Source: Pirellulaceae bacterium
GTDB taxonomy: Bacteria; Planctomycetota; Planctomycetia; Pirellulales; Pirellulaceae
Assembly (NCBI GenBank): GCA_029243025.1
Contig: JAQWSU010000002.1
Coordinates: 124,001 to 188,000, forward strand
Direction: 5' to 3'
DNA length: 64,000 nucleotides
Part shown: positions 7,537-16,674 of the stretch, piece after piece
How the letters are laid out: every line of letters begins with the position of its first letter
Position numbering within the stretch: the first letter of the stretch is position 1
Position numbers and translations under genes: made by a program
Notes under the pieces: generated by a model
The model's database searches: none
Told to the model about the DNA's origin: nothing
Seen by the model: the letters and a program-made list of their open reading frames with translations, nothing else

Positions 7537-9108
7537 ATGACGACTACCGCAGCAAAACAAACGACGAGTAAGGCGACTCCAACTGTGAAGATCCGCATCT
7601 ATAACTCACTAACCCGTCAAAAAGAGGAGTTTGAGACGATTCAGCCGGAAAAGGTTGGAATCTACCTTTGTGGACCCACCGTGTATCGCGAAGCCCACAT
7701 TGGGCATATGGTCGGACCGGTGATCTTTGACACGATTAAGCGATATTTGACTTACTGTGGCTATGATGTGACTTGGGTCGTCAATATTACGGATGTCGAT
7801 GACAAGCTGATCCAGGAGTCAAATCGCCGCAAAATTTCGATGTCTGAAGTTGCTGAAGAGATGACGGCCGATTACTTGGGAAATCTGGCCGCATTCGGTG
7901 TCGATCAAATTGACCACTTGCCGCGCGCAACTGAGAATATGCCGCAAATCATTCTTTTCATCGAGCGTCTCGTCAAGCAAGGGTTCGCCTACGAATCCGC
8001 AGGGGATGTCTATTTTCAGGTCGAGAAAAACGCGGACTACGGCAAGTTGAGTAATCGCTCGGTTGACAGCTCACAAGGCGAAGGCGGGGAGATGGCCGCT
8101 CGTAAGCGATCTCCGAATGATTTTGCCCTGTGGAAACAAGCAAAAGCGAACGAACCCTCCTGGACCAGTCCTTGGGGAGAGGGACGCCCCGGTTGGCATA
8201 TCGAATGTTCTGCCATGAGTCACGAAATTCTAGGCGAAACATTCGATATTCATGGCGGCGGACTCGATCTGATCTTTCCGCATCACGAAAACGAGCTTGC
8301 CCAAAGCGAGTGCTGTCATGGTAAGCCGATGGTGCGGTACTGGATGCACAACGGGCTAATGAAAGCTGCGGCCGCCGGAAAAGTTGGCGGAAAAGCCGAG
8401 CGAGAGCAAGCTGACGTCGACACTAAAATCAGTCGCTCCAAAGGTGCCGGTGGGCTGGCGGAGCTGATCGAGCAGCAAGGGGGCGAACGATTGCGATTCT
8501 TCCTGCTTCGCACCCACTACCGCAGCACGATTGTCTTTGGCGAAGAGGGCTTGGCCGAGGCTGGCACGGCACTGGATTCCTTCTATCGGTTCTTTGAGCG
8601 ATTCGAGCGGATTCTGGGGGAAGATTTCTACAAGTTAGTGGCCCCCTCTCGCCGCAGCGAAGAACAGCCCGCTGGCGAGGATAACGGCATCGTCACGGCC
8701 GTGAATGCGAAGCGAATCGCTTTTCTCGAAAAAATGGATGATGACTTCAACACGGGAGCGGCCGTAAGCGAACTGTTCGAATTAGTCCGGCTGCTGAATA
8801 AATTTATTGATGATTGCCAGCTCGAAGATGCAAAAAAAAGAACCGATACCAATCTCACCACGCTTCGGTTGGGTGCGACGACGCTGAAGGAGCTGAGTGC
8901 AATCTTGGGCTTGTTCCAGCAACCACTCACCGCAGCTGCCGGCAACGATGCGTTGGTCGACGATCTCATGCAGCTGCTGATCCAATTGCGAGCATCGGCA
9001 CGGGGAAAGAAGGATTTTGAAATGGCCGACCAAATCCGCAATGGCCTGACTGATTTGGGGATTACGTTGGAAGATCGTAAAGACGGAACAGGCTGGAAGC
9101 TGGGCTGA
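7537..9108 (+). CDS. cysS: Cysteinyl-tRNA synthetase
   Basis: Class I aminoacyl-tRNA synthetase that charges tRNA-Cys. 523 residues, longer than the usual 460. The zinc-ligand/active-site segment CGPTVY begins at C45, the HIGH motif is H54-IGH-57, WHIECS carries the second zinc cysteine, and HHENE the further ligands. The KMSKS equivalent is KISRSKG at 297-303. Between MHNGLMK and this motif lies an insertion of roughly 15-20 residues rich in Ala, Gly, Lys and Glu that is absent from the common form. The first 17 residues are a low-complexity Thr/Ala/Lys tail, so the true start could be slightly later. It is downstream of ispF and probably shares its promoter. Confidence 0.94.
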   Translation: MTTTAAKQTTSKATPTVKIRIYNSLTRQKEEFETIQPEKVGIYLCGPTVYREAHIGHMVGPVIFDTIKRYLTYCGYDVTWVVNITDVDDKLIQESNRRKISMSEVAEEMTADYLGNLAAFGVDQIDHLPRATENMPQIILFIERLVKQGFAYESAGDVYFQVEKNADYGKLSNRSVDSSQGEGGEMAARKRSPNDFALWKQAKANEPSWTSPWGEGRPGWHIECSAMSHEILGETFDIHGGGLDLIFPHHENELAQSECCHGKPMVRYWMHNGLMKAAAAGKVGGKAEREQADVDTKISRSKGAGGLAELIEQQGGERLRFFLLRTHYRSTIVFGEEGLAEAGTALDSFYRFFERFERILGEDFYKLVAPSRRSEEQPAGEDNGIVTAVNAKRIAFLEKMDDDFNTGAAVSELFELVRLLNKFIDDCQLEDAKKRTDTNLTTLRLGATTLKELSAILGLFQQPLTAAAGNDALVDDLMQLLIQLRASARGKKDFEMADQIRNGLTDLGITLEDRKDGTGWKLG

Positions 9109-9141
9109 TCATTTCTAATCCTTGTCATTCGAGAAAACTCC

Positions 9142-9642
9142 ATGGACGGACTAAGGGTTTTAGGGGTCGATCCCGGATTGAACTTGACCGGGTACGGCGT
9201 GTTGATCGTTGAGCAGCGGCGCGTGCGGTTGGCGGAAGCAGGTGTGGTGCGTGGTGGTTCGGCGAATTCCCAGTTGGAAAAACGCGTGCGACGCATTCAC
9301 GAAGGAATTGTTGATGTGATCGAGAGTTGTCAGCCTGATGTGCTGGCGTTAGAAAATCTCTATTCGCATTATCAGCGACCTAATACGGCCATCTTGATGG
9401 GGCACGCGCGTGGTGTGATCTGTTTGGCCGCGGCTCAAAAGGAAATACCCGTTCATGGGTACGCGGCTACACAAGTGAAGAAAATACTCACCGGGAGTGG
9501 GCGAGCTCCGAAACTGCAAGTGCAGCAGGCGGTGCAACGGGAGCTGAGACTGGCTGACTTGCCTGATCCTCCTGATGTTGCGGACGCCTTAGCAATCGCA
9601 ATGTGTCACTATTATCTCAGCGGGACGCCTTCGATTGCGTAA
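9142..9642 (+). CDS. ruvC: Crossover junction endodeoxyribonuclease RuvC
   Basis: Nuclease that resolves Holliday junctions by paired symmetrical nicks. 166 residues, normal for the family. All four acidic catalytic residues can be placed: D10 in LGVDPG, E71 in LALENL, D145 and D148 in DVADALAIA. It is first in a ruvC-ruvA-ruvB series, which would work together at branch migration and resolution; ruvA starts 66 bases further on. Confidence 0.94.
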   Translation: MDGLRVLGVDPGLNLTGYGVLIVEQRRVRLAEAGVVRGGSANSQLEKRVRRIHEGIVDVIESCQPDVLALENLYSHYQRPNTAILMGHARGVICLAAAQKEIPVHGYAATQVKKILTGSGRAPKLQVQQAVQRELRLADLPDPPDVADALAIAMCHYYLSGTPSIA

Positions 9643-9708
9643 TCCGTTCAGAATCTGTTGGTCAGGTCAGGTATGACAGTCGTTTGCCTGCCGGAAAGGA
9701 TGTTGGCT

Positions 9709-10332
9709 TTGATCACTAAGATTACAGGGAAAATCTTGCGAGTTGGCGACGACTCGTTGCACTTGGCCATTGATGCATTTGAATACCAAGTCCTGATTCC
9801 TGAATTCGTGCGACGACAATTGCAAAACCGGCTCGGTGAAAAAGCCAGTTTGCACACCATCGAATATCTTGAAGGCAATCCGACGCAAGGGCGCTTGGTG
9901 CCACGAATTGTCGGCTTTCAAAGCGAAGTGGAGCGAGAATTCTTTGAGCTGTTCTGTTCTGTCGATGGCGTTGGAGTTCGAAAGGCATTACGTGCGATGG
10001 TGCGTCCTGTTCAAGAAGTCGCCGCCTCCATCGAAGAACAGGACGTGAAAGCCCTGTCGGCGCTGCCTGGTATCGGCCCCGCAACCTCCGAACGCATCAT
10101 CGCAAAGCTTCGGCGGAAAGTGCCAAAGTTCGCCTTGCTGGTTTCGGAGTCGCTGGCTCAATCGGGTGGTGAGGCGAAATCGGATGTGGTTAGTGAAACG
10201 TTCGAGGTATTGCGCAGCCTCGGACACTCGGAAACCGATGCCCGCCGTCTTTTAGATCAGGCACTGAAGACCAAGAAAAAAGTCAAAGATGTTGAGGCGT
10301 TAATCCAACTGGTTTACGAGCAAAGCCAGTAA
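9709..10332 (+). CDS. ruvA: Holliday junction DNA helicase subunit RuvA
   Basis: Tetrameric junction-binding protein that loads RuvB. I place the start at the TTG at 9709, giving 207 residues that begin ITKITGKIL, as RuvA proteins usually do; GGAAAGGA ends eight bases upstream at the proper spacing. In-frame ATGs at 9673 and 9700 exist, but the latter overlaps this Shine-Dalgarno. Domain order is as expected: an OB-fold N-terminus (about 1-65), two helix-hairpin-helix motifs ([10 protein letters not shown] and [13 protein letters not shown], about 70-140), and a C-terminal RuvB-binding domain (about 160-205). Confidence 0.92.
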   Translation: MITKITGKILRVGDDSLHLAIDAFEYQVLIPEFVRRQLQNRLGEKASLHTIEYLEGNPTQGRLVPRIVGFQSEVEREFFELFCSVDGVGVRKALRAMVRPVQEVAASIEEQDVKALSALPGIGPATSERIIAKLRRKVPKFALLVSESLAQSGGEAKSDVVSETFEVLRSLGHSETDARRLLDQALKTKKKVKDVEALIQLVYEQSQ

Positions 10333-10413
10333 AACTAGAGCGGGAGGTGACCATCGGGATCGGGGTTCACCGTTCAGAACTGAAGTTCGGTGACTCCGGT
10401 CGAGGCTTCCGTC

Positions 10414-10422
10414 TGGTATAAC
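10414..10422 (+). promoter_or_regulatory. Extended -10 promoter upstream of ruvB
   Basis: TGGTATAAC is an extended -10 element (TGn followed by TATAAC). It lies 37 bases before the ruvB start in the 127-base gap after ruvA, so ruvB may have its own promoter. Confidence 0.45.
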
Positions 10423-10459
10423 TCAAACCGTTGAATCGACACGAGTTGAAGGGCTGGTG

Positions 10460-11491
10460 ATGTCACGCGAGACAATTTTATCGGGTGAGCCTCAAGGGGA
10501 AGATGGTGATCGCGATCTGCGGCCACAATCCATCGATCAGATGGTAGGGCAGCGCAGCGTTTATGAGCGGTTAAAGATCGCCGTCGATGCGGCTGTGAAA
10601 CGAGAAGATCCGTTGGGCCATATCTTGTTTGATGGGCCACCTGGCTTGGGCAAGACGACATTTGCGCTCTGTCTTCCCAAGGAAATGGGCGTCAACGTTC
10701 AACTGACCAGTGGCCCGACTTTGCAGGCTCCCAAGGATTTGGTTCCCTATTTGACAAATGCCGAAGCTCGGTCGGTTTTGTTTATTGATGAAATACATCG
10801 TCTCCCCAAAGCAGTTGAAGAGTACCTCTACACTGCAATGGAGGACTTTCGTGTCGATTTGGTGCATGGTGAGGGCACCAACGCTCGCACCTTGAACCTG
10901 TGGATTAAGCCCTTCACGCTGATCGGTGCGACCACTCGGGCCGGTTTACTCTCTGCGCCGTTACGGGACCGTTTTCACATCCGCGAGCATCTTGATTTTT
11001 ACTCTCTGGCTGAACTCACCGAGATTCTCCAGCGGAGTGCGGCGAAACTGGCCGTCGAAATCGACAACGCTTCGGCGGAAGAAATCGGGCGACGCAGTCG
11101 TGGTACGCCCCGGGTGGCTAATAATTTACTGCGATGGGTACGTGACTACGCCACCAGCAAGGCGAACGGTGTCATTGACCTGTCTGTCACCGATGCAGCG
11201 CTTGAAATGGCGGGTATTGATGGCATGGGCCTCGATCGACAGGATCGAAAGTATCTGGAAACATTAATTCGTGTGTTTGCCGGCGGGCCTGCCGGAGTCG
11301 AGGCCATCGCGCACACCATGAACACTGCGACGGACACGTTGGCGGATGAAGTAGAGCCATTTCTGCTGCGTTCTGAATTTGTTGTCCGTACGCCCCGAGG
11401 TCGCATTGTGACGGCGAGAACTTATGATCATCTGAAAATGACTCCGAATACGGATGATTCGGGCGGCGATCAGTATCCCCTGTTTTCCTAG
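10460..11491 (+). CDS. ruvB: Holliday junction DNA helicase RuvB
   Basis: AAA+ motor that drives branch migration with RuvA. 343 residues from the ATG at 10460 (a GTG directly before it at 10457 is also possible; AAGGG sits six bases before the ATG). Motifs: Walker A GPPGLGKTT (59-67, K65), Walker B LFIDEIHR (about 106-113), sensor 1 IGATTRAG, arginine finger LRDRF, and the C-terminal winged-helix segment ending with RTPRGR near residue 311. Length and motif spacing are those of typical RuvB. Confidence 0.94.
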   Translation: MSRETILSGEPQGEDGDRDLRPQSIDQMVGQRSVYERLKIAVDAAVKREDPLGHILFDGPPGLGKTTFALCLPKEMGVNVQLTSGPTLQAPKDLVPYLTNAEARSVLFIDEIHRLPKAVEEYLYTAMEDFRVDLVHGEGTNARTLNLWIKPFTLIGATTRAGLLSAPLRDRFHIREHLDFYSLAELTEILQRSAAKLAVEIDNASAEEIGRRSRGTPRVANNLLRWVRDYATSKANGVIDLSVTDAALEMAGIDGMGLDRQDRKYLETLIRVFAGGPAGVEAIAHTMNTATDTLADEVEPFLLRSEFVVRTPRGRIVTARTYDHLKMTPNTDDSGGDQYPLFS

Positions 11492-11544
11492 GGCCCTATT
11501 TTCTGTTCACGACGCGGCTTGTGGGGCGAAGCGGCTGATGGCAG

Positions 11545-11573
11545 TTGACAGCATGCCCGAACCCCAATAAGAT
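11545..11573 (+). promoter_or_regulatory. Promoter of the rpmF-fab operon
   Basis: TTGACA (11545-11550) is followed after 17 bases by TAAGAT (11568-11573). Transcription would start near 11580, just before a strong hairpin in the leader. A 9-base direct repeat GCATGCCCG starts at 11551 and again at 11586. Confidence 0.65.
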
Positions 11574-11589
11574 CCGGGGTTTAAGCATG

Positions 11590-11611
11590 CCCGTCAGGCC
11601 GATCTGACGGG
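11590..11611 (+). promoter_or_regulatory. Hairpin in the rpmF mRNA leader
   Basis: CCCGTCAG (11590-11597) pairs perfectly with CTGACGGG (11604-11611) around a six-base loop. It lies between the predicted transcription start and the rpmF start at 11646, without a U-run, so it is not an ordinary terminator. It may be a control or stability element of the L32 leader; this is inference. Confidence 0.5.
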
Positions 11612-11645
11612 TGCGACCGGATTACGAAGTAGCAGGGTAAGAGTC

Positions 11646-11828
11646 ATGGCTGTCCCAAAGCGAAAACATTCCAATTCTCGGTCCGGTAAACGTCGGTCTC
11701 ACGACGCAAAGAAGGCTCGTCAGCTGTCTTTCTGTCCCCAGTGCAGTGGAGCTGTCCCGACGCATGTAGTTTGCCCGAAATGCGGCTACTACATGGGGCG
11801 TACCGTTGTGCAAATGGAAGAAGGTTAA
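11646..11828 (+). CDS. rpmF: 50S ribosomal protein L32
   Basis: Small basic protein of the large ribosomal subunit, 60 residues. It begins MAVPKRKHSNSRSGKRR, the usual L32 N-terminus, and carries a four-cysteine zinc ribbon CPQC (30-33) and CPKC (43-46), so it is the zinc-binding form. It is first in the fatty-acid cluster, as in many bacteria; normally plsX and fabH come next, but here fabD follows directly after 31 bases. Confidence 0.95.
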   Translation: MAVPKRKHSNSRSGKRRSHDAKKARQLSFCPQCSGAVPTHVVCPKCGYYMGRTVVQMEEG

Positions 11829-11859
11829 CCCACGGGCACCCTTCCAAGGACTCGGTACA

Positions 11860-12768
11860 TTGAGTAAGACGGCGTTTTTGTTTCCCGGACAAGGGGCCCA
11901 GGCCGTTGGCATGGGGCAACAAGTCGCGGAATCAGTTCCGGCAGCTCGTCGACTTTTCGACGAAGCGGAGGGGATCTTGGGCTACGATCTGGCCCGACTT
12001 TGCGCGAAAGGGCCGGTCGAAGAACTCGACTCGACGGTTTACAGCCAGCCCGCGCTTTTCGTCTGCAGTTTGGCTGCGGTTGAGCAGATTCGCAGCGAAA
12101 CTCCTGAGATTCTCAACTTGGCCACCGCGTCGGCCGGTTTGAGTTTGGGAGAATATACCGCCCTCGTCTTCTCGGGGGTGATGGAATTCGAGCACGCTTT
12201 GAAAGTCGTGCAAGTGCGAGGCGAAGCCATGCAGGCGGCTGCTGACGCAACGCCGAGCGGCATGGTGAGTGTCTTGGGGCTCGACCTTTCCAAGGTCGAG
12301 GAATTGTGTGATCAATCCCGTGTCGAGGGGGAAGTGCTGCAAATTGCAAATTATCTTTGCCCCGGGAATATTGTGGTCTCAGGGCATAATGCGTCGTGCG
12401 AGCGACTTGTGGAGAACGCAGGGGCCGCGGGAGCGATGAAGGTTGTTGCCCTCGCCGTCGCCGGTGCTTTTCACACGCCGATTATGGAAAGCGCCCTTGA
12501 ACGCTTAGCTGACGCTTTGGCGTTAGTGCCCATGTCGTCGCCACGGATCCCTGTGGTGTCGAATGTAGATGCTCAAATCCATTCCGATCCAGAAGAGATT
12601 CGCGATGTCCTGATTCGACAAGTTGTGAGCCCTGTTCAATGGGAAAGCTCGATGCGACTTTTGCTGGCTGACGGCTACTCGAATTTCTACGAGGTCGGGC
12701 CAGGGCGCGTGCTGCGAGGATTGTTGCGACGGATTGACCGTAAGGCCAGTTGCGCCAACGTAGGATAA
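11860..12768 (+). CDS. fabD: Malonyl-CoA:ACP transacylase
   Basis: Transfers malonyl groups from CoA to acyl carrier protein. The start is the TTG at 11860 (SKTAFLFPGQGAQ follows), with AAGGA nine bases upstream; the longer frame from 11806 would overlap rpmF. This gives 302 residues, close to the usual 309. Catalytic residues: S95 in GLSLGEY (the common GHSLGE has His where this has Leu) and H205 in GAFHTP. Second gene of the rpmF-fab operon. Confidence 0.93.
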   Translation: MSKTAFLFPGQGAQAVGMGQQVAESVPAARRLFDEAEGILGYDLARLCAKGPVEELDSTVYSQPALFVCSLAAVEQIRSETPEILNLATASAGLSLGEYTALVFSGVMEFEHALKVVQVRGEAMQAAADATPSGMVSVLGLDLSKVEELCDQSRVEGEVLQIANYLCPGNIVVSGHNASCERLVENAGAAGAMKVVALAVAGAFHTPIMESALERLADALALVPMSSPRIPVVSNVDAQIHSDPEEIRDVLIRQVVSPVQWESSMRLLLADGYSNFYEVGPGRVLRGLLRRIDRKASCANVG

Positions 12769-12817
12769 TCAAAATTTTGTCGAATCCAGACGACCCTTCA
12801 TGAGGAATGAGGAACTG

Positions 12818-13588
12818 ATGAGTGAGAATGCCGCGAGTTGTCTGGGGGTGGATCTTTCGGGTCAAACAGCGATCGTTACCGGAGCGTCTCGAGGTTTGGG
12901 GAAAGCAATGGCCGAAGCACTCGGAGCGAGTGGTGCTCGAGTTGCTTGCGTCGCGAGAAATGTCGAAAAACTTGCCGAAACGGTCAAGGTAATCGAGTCA
13001 ACCGGTGGGCAAGCCAGCGCTTTTCCTTGTGATGTGACCGATCGGGAAGCGGTGGACAAGATTGTTGATGACATCGCTGAAGATTGGGGCAAGATTGACA
13101 TTCTTGTGAATAACGCTGGGATTACCCGAGATACGTTGTTGCCGCGAATGTCGGATGCCGAGTGGGAGGACGTAATTAATACCAACCTGCGAAGTGCATT
13201 TTTGTGGAGCCGGGCTGCTTCCCGCCACATGATGCGGGCTCGATTCGGAAGAATCATTAACATTACCAGCGTTTCGGGGTTGATGGGCAATCCGGGGCAA
13301 ACGAATTATTCGGCTTCCAAGGCGGGTTTGATCGGCTTGACGCGAAGTCTCAGTCGCGAGTTAGCCGGGCGAAAAGTGACCATTAATGCGGTAGCACCTG
13401 GCTTTATTGAGAGCGACATGACGGCCACGCTGGGGGAGATTGTGGTTACAGAAGCTAAAAAAAGGATTCCTGCCAAGCGCTTGGGTCGGCCTGACGAAGT
13501 GGCTGCGGCAGTTGTGTTCTTGGCGAGTTCTGCGGCGAGTTACATCACAGGCCAAGTCCTGACAGTCGATGGTGGAATGACAGGCTGA
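12818..13588 (+). CDS. fabG: 3-oxoacyl-ACP reductase
   Basis: NADPH-dependent short-chain dehydrogenase that reduces 3-ketoacyl-ACP. 256 residues from the ATG at 12818, chosen because GAGGAA lies upstream; ATG 12800 in the same frame has no ribosome-binding site. Motifs: cofactor-binding TGASRGLG near the N-terminus, NNAG, the catalytic Ser-Tyr-Lys set (about S151, Y164, K168 in NYSASKAG), and the FabG-type C-terminus ITGQVLTVDGGM. It lies 49 bases after fabD. Confidence 0.93.
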   Translation: MSENAASCLGVDLSGQTAIVTGASRGLGKAMAEALGASGARVACVARNVEKLAETVKVIESTGGQASAFPCDVTDREAVDKIVDDIAEDWGKIDILVNNAGITRDTLLPRMSDAEWEDVINTNLRSAFLWSRAASRHMMRARFGRIINITSVSGLMGNPGQTNYSASKAGLIGLTRSLSRELAGRKVTINAVAPGFIESDMTATLGEIVVTEAKKRIPAKRLGRPDEVAAAVVFLASSAASYITGQVLTVDGGMTG

Positions 13589-13618
13589 CCTGGTCATCTG
13601 GAGGATTCTAATTGTGTC

Positions 13619-13648
13619 TTGACCCCCTTTGCAGGAATCCTCTATCTT
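13619..13648 (+). promoter_or_regulatory. Probable promoter of acpP
   Basis: TTGACC (13619-13624) and TATCTT (13643-13648) are 18 bases apart in the 156-base gap between fabG and acpP. A separate promoter would allow the high acyl carrier protein level a cell needs. Confidence 0.5.
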
Positions 13649-13744
13649 GTTCTGCTTAAATGGATCAGATTTTTTCGTGTTGATATTTACATTTAAACCT
13701 GGGGCGAGTCTGTCCCGAATACACCTATTTAGGAGGGCGCCAAG

Positions 13745-13984
13745 GTGGCAGATGTTTCTCAACGAGTGATTGACATCGTGGCGGAGCAGTTGGGCGTCGA
13801 CAAAGAGAAAGTCGCGCCAGAAACTTCGTTCGTCAACGATTTAGGAGCTGATTCGTTGGACACGGTCGAGCTCGTGATGGAGTTGGAAGAAGAGTTTGAT
13901 ACCAATATTCCTGATGATGCGGCTGAGAAGATTCAAACGGTCGGTCAAGCGATCGAGTTTATTGAGAAGGCTCAAGCGTCCTAA
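13745..13984 (+). CDS. acpP: Acyl carrier protein
   Basis: Carries growing acyl chains on 4'-phosphopantetheine. 79 acidic residues, with the attachment serine at S37 in [10 protein letters not shown]. The start is a GTG at 13745 with a strong AGGAGG upstream in the same leader. Helices and length are canonical. It lies between fabG and fabF, which use it as substrate carrier. Confidence 0.96.
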   Translation: MADVSQRVIDIVAEQLGVDKEKVAPETSFVNDLGADSLDTVELVMELEEEFDTNIPDDAAEKIQTVGQAIEFIEKAQAS

Positions 13985-14001
13985 TCTATTAGGCGGCAAT
14001 T

Positions 14002-15243
14002 ATGAAACGACGGGTTGTCGTAACCGGGTTGGGCGTGGTTACGTCGCTGAGTTGTCACGTGGACGATCTGTTTGATCGTGTTGTGGCTGGCGAAAGCGGC
14101 ATTCATGAACTGCGCATTTTCGATACCGAAAAGTTCAAAGTGAGCTTCGCGGGTGATCTTTGGGACTGGAAACCAACGGATTGCATTCCTCCCAAAGAAC
14201 TCAAGCGAATTGATAGGTTTAGTTCCTTCGCTCTCGTTGCAGGAACGGACGCCGTTCAAAGCTGCGGTATGGACTTCTCAAGCGAAGATCCATTTCGCTG
14301 TGGAGTGATTCTTGGGTCCGGTATCGGTGGACTCCAGGAAATTGAGACGCAAGTCGAGCGACTGTTGTTCAAGGGTCCTGATCGCGTGTCAGCGCTGACC
14401 ATTCCCAAGCTGATGCTCAATGCGGCGGGCGGAAACCTGTCGATCAAATATGGCATGCGAGGTCCCAACTACACCGTGGCCACCGCTTGTGCGAGTGCGA
14501 CCAACGCCATTGGTGATGCCTTAAAGGCGATCCAGTACGATGACGCTGACGTGATGGTGACTGGCGGCACGGAAGCGGCCATTACCCCCATGGGGATCAG
14601 TGGCTTCGCAAACATGAGGGCTCTGTCGGAACGAAATGATGATCCGACCCGAGCGAGCCGCCCATTCGATCTTGATCGTGATGGCTTTGTGCTCAGTGAG
14701 GGAGCGGGCATTCTTATCTTTGAAGAGCTGGAGCACGCAAAGGCTCGCGGTGCACATATCTACGCCGAAGTAATTGGCTTCGGGGCGAGTGGCGATGCGG
14801 GCCATATTACTAAGCCAGATGAAGCAGGTGTCGGGGCGGCTCGTGCCATGACCTCCGCACTACGAGACGCGTCCTGCACGCCTGGCCAAGTGGATTACAT
14901 TAACGCCCATGGAACGAGTACGCCTCTGGGAGATAAGGCCGAGACGCGAGCGATCAAGAGCGTCTTTGGTGAGCACGCCAAGGGGGTCAGTATTTCCAGT
15001 ACAAAGAGCCAGCTAGGCCATTCGCTTGGTGCAAGCGGGGGAATTGAGCTGGTGTTATCCATTAAGGCATTGCAGCGATCGATCGTTCCGCCAACCATTA
15101 ATCTGGATACGCCTGATCCGGATTGCGACTTGGATTACACGCCTAATCAGCCCAAGGAACGGACGCTCGACGTGGTGATGAGTAATAGCTTTGGCTTTGG
15201 TGGCCACAATGCGTCGGTGGTGATTCAGCGATTTAAATCCTGA
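14002..15243 (+). CDS. fabF: 3-oxoacyl-ACP synthase II
   Basis: Condensing enzyme that elongates acyl-ACP with malonyl-ACP. 413 residues. The Cys-His-His triad is complete: C163 in TACASATNAIG, H303 in NAHGTSTPLGD and H340 in GHSLGASGG. It starts 17 bases after acpP and is the last gene of the cluster; a possible terminator follows at 15301-15326. Confidence 0.95.
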   Translation: MKRRVVVTGLGVVTSLSCHVDDLFDRVVAGESGIHELRIFDTEKFKVSFAGDLWDWKPTDCIPPKELKRIDRFSSFALVAGTDAVQSCGMDFSSEDPFRCGVILGSGIGGLQEIETQVERLLFKGPDRVSALTIPKLMLNAAGGNLSIKYGMRGPNYTVATACASATNAIGDALKAIQYDDADVMVTGGTEAAITPMGISGFANMRALSERNDDPTRASRPFDLDRDGFVLSEGAGILIFEELEHAKARGAHIYAEVIGFGASGDAGHITKPDEAGVGAARAMTSALRDASCTPGQVDYINAHGTSTPLGDKAETRAIKSVFGEHAKGVSISSTKSQLGHSLGASGGIELVLSIKALQRSIVPPTINLDTPDPDCDLDYTPNQPKERTLDVVMSNSFGFGGHNASVVIQRFKS

Positions 15244-15300
15244 CGTTTTGCGATGATTCTTGAGATTTTCGCCTTCTCTGCCCTACCAAGTATCGGTTTT

Positions 15301-15326
15301 TGCTGTTTGCCGGGTTGCCAACAGCA
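15301..15326 (+). terminator. Possible terminator of the fab operon
   Basis: TGCTGTT (15301-15307) pairs with AACAGCA (15320-15326), followed by a short T-rich stretch (TTTCTGCTT). The stem is seven pairs and the U-tract weak, so this is tentative. Confidence 0.35.
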
Positions 15327-15496
15327 TTTCTGCTTAACGTTGAAATTGGCGTGCTTTCTCACTTCGATTGTTTTAAAATGACGCCACAGTGAGCCGAGTT
15401 AGTTGTGGAGATGAATCTTCCCTGGCTGGGTCGGTGTTGATTCGCGGCGAACCGAAGCTGGCCTCCGATTGCCAGTGTCTTTTGACAGGAAATCTC

Positions 15497-16531
15497 ATGA
15501 TGCGAAGCGCAGTGTACGTTTTGGCATTTTTCTTCATCTGTTTTTGCGTCTTGCCGCTGTCGGTTCGGGGCCAAAGACGGTCGGGTGGCAGTGGTGCCAT
15601 CGCTGAGAATCCAATAGCTGCTTTGATCGATGAGAATAACGATGGGGTGCTCTCCGCCCGAGAAGTTCGGCAGGCCGGAAACGCAATCCGGAAACTTGAT
15701 ACGGACGGTGATGGAAAGATCACGGAAGAAGAGCTTGAACTAGCCGGTGGCGGATCTTCGAAAGACGATGGTGGCGATGAGGATGATCAAGACGAAGATG
15801 ATCGTTCGAGGCCGTCGCGGACACAAAGACGCACCGCTCCCGCGCGTGGCGGTCGAGATTCGTCGGATGATTCTGAAGCGGATCTGCTGAAGAAGGATTT
15901 CGAGGACGCAATCAATCAAGCTGCCGCTTTCTACAAAAAGAAGGAATATCGTGACGCGGGCGAGGCAGTCGAAGATGCGATCGTTGCCATGGAGGATTTG
16001 CAAGAGGAAGGTCAGTTGGCAACCGTCACCGGGTCAGTGAAACGACTGGTAAAGGCTCACGAATTGTTGGTCGAGAAGGGTGTCGACTTGCCAAAACTAC
16101 CAAACTTCGGGCCACCCAAAAAACGAGGTGAGAATGGACGAGCTAATTCGGCAACGGCCAGTCGGTCGTCGAGGGGCGATGAGTCCGAGGAGGAGTCCAG
16201 TGCCACCGCACCTCAGGGGATAAGCTTTACAAAACAGATTGCACCGATCTTGGTGAAACGATGTCGCAGTTGTCACATCGACAAACAGGAAGCTGAGCTC
16301 AGTTTGAAATCGTATGCAAGTTTATTGGATGGTTCAGAATCAGGAGCGGTAATCGAAAGCGGTGATGCCAGTCGCAGTATTCTGGTCGACCTGGTGCAGG
16401 AAGGTGAGATGCCACCCAAGGGAAGTCCGGTGCCTGATGCTGAAATTCAGCTGTTGGCGGAATGGGTTGATGAGGGTGCAAAATTTGATGGCAATGATGA
16501 AGGTGCTCCGATTAAACGCCCCCGCAAGTGA
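15497..16531 (+). CDS. EF-hand and PSCyt1 (planctomycete cytochrome c) domain protein
   Basis: Exported protein of 344 residues. It begins with a signal peptide (about 1-25; the frame is open to 15389, but AGGA lies six bases before the tandem ATG at 15497). Two EF-hand calcium loops follow, DENNDGVLSAREV and DTDGDGKITEEEL (about 42-80), then an acidic, Ser/Arg-rich low-complexity region, a helical segment, and a C-terminal PSCyt1-type domain (about 245-335) with the haem-binding CRSCH and a distal methionine in EGEMPPKG. This suggests a periplasmic c-type cytochrome whose electron partner is unknown. In planctomycetes such domains usually precede DUF1549/DUF1553 (PSD) modules; here the domain stands alone behind EF-hands. 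Its neighbours do not indicate a pathway. Confidence 0.8.
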   Translation: MMRSAVYVLAFFFICFCVLPLSVRGQRRSGGSGAIAENPIAALIDENNDGVLSAREVRQAGNAIRKLDTDGDGKITEEELELAGGGSSKDDGGDEDDQDEDDRSRPSRTQRRTAPARGGRDSSDDSEADLLKKDFEDAINQAAAFYKKKEYRDAGEAVEDAIVAMEDLQEEGQLATVTGSVKRLVKAHELLVEKGVDLPKLPNFGPPKKRGENGRANSATASRSSRGDESEEESSATAPQGISFTKQIAPILVKRCRSCHIDKQEAELSLKSYASLLDGSESGAVIESGDASRSILVDLVQEGEMPPKGSPVPDAEIQLLAEWVDEGAKFDGNDEGAPIKRPRK

Positions 16532-16544
16532 TCGTGAGCGATAA

Positions 16545-16580
16545 GACGCAGCAAGCAGCCGGGACGTAGCAAGCAGCCGG
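16545..16580. repeat. 18-bp direct tandem repeat, two copies
   Basis: An 18-base unit (GACGCAGCAAGCAGCCGG) occurs at 16545-16562 and again at 16563-16580 with one change, followed by the start of a third unit. It lies between convergent genes; no function is apparent. Confidence 0.6.
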
Positions 16581-16674
16581 GACGCGAGTGGGGACTTTAC
16601 CTGGCGCAGATTCGATCGCCATCGATCCAATTGACCGCCGTTCATTTCCCCTTTTGGCCTCGTCTGACGCTACC

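Noticed and set aside
16545-16580. Possible mobile-element end in the 18-bp repeat
   Set aside because: It is only a two-copy tandem with no inverted partner and no transposase nearby.
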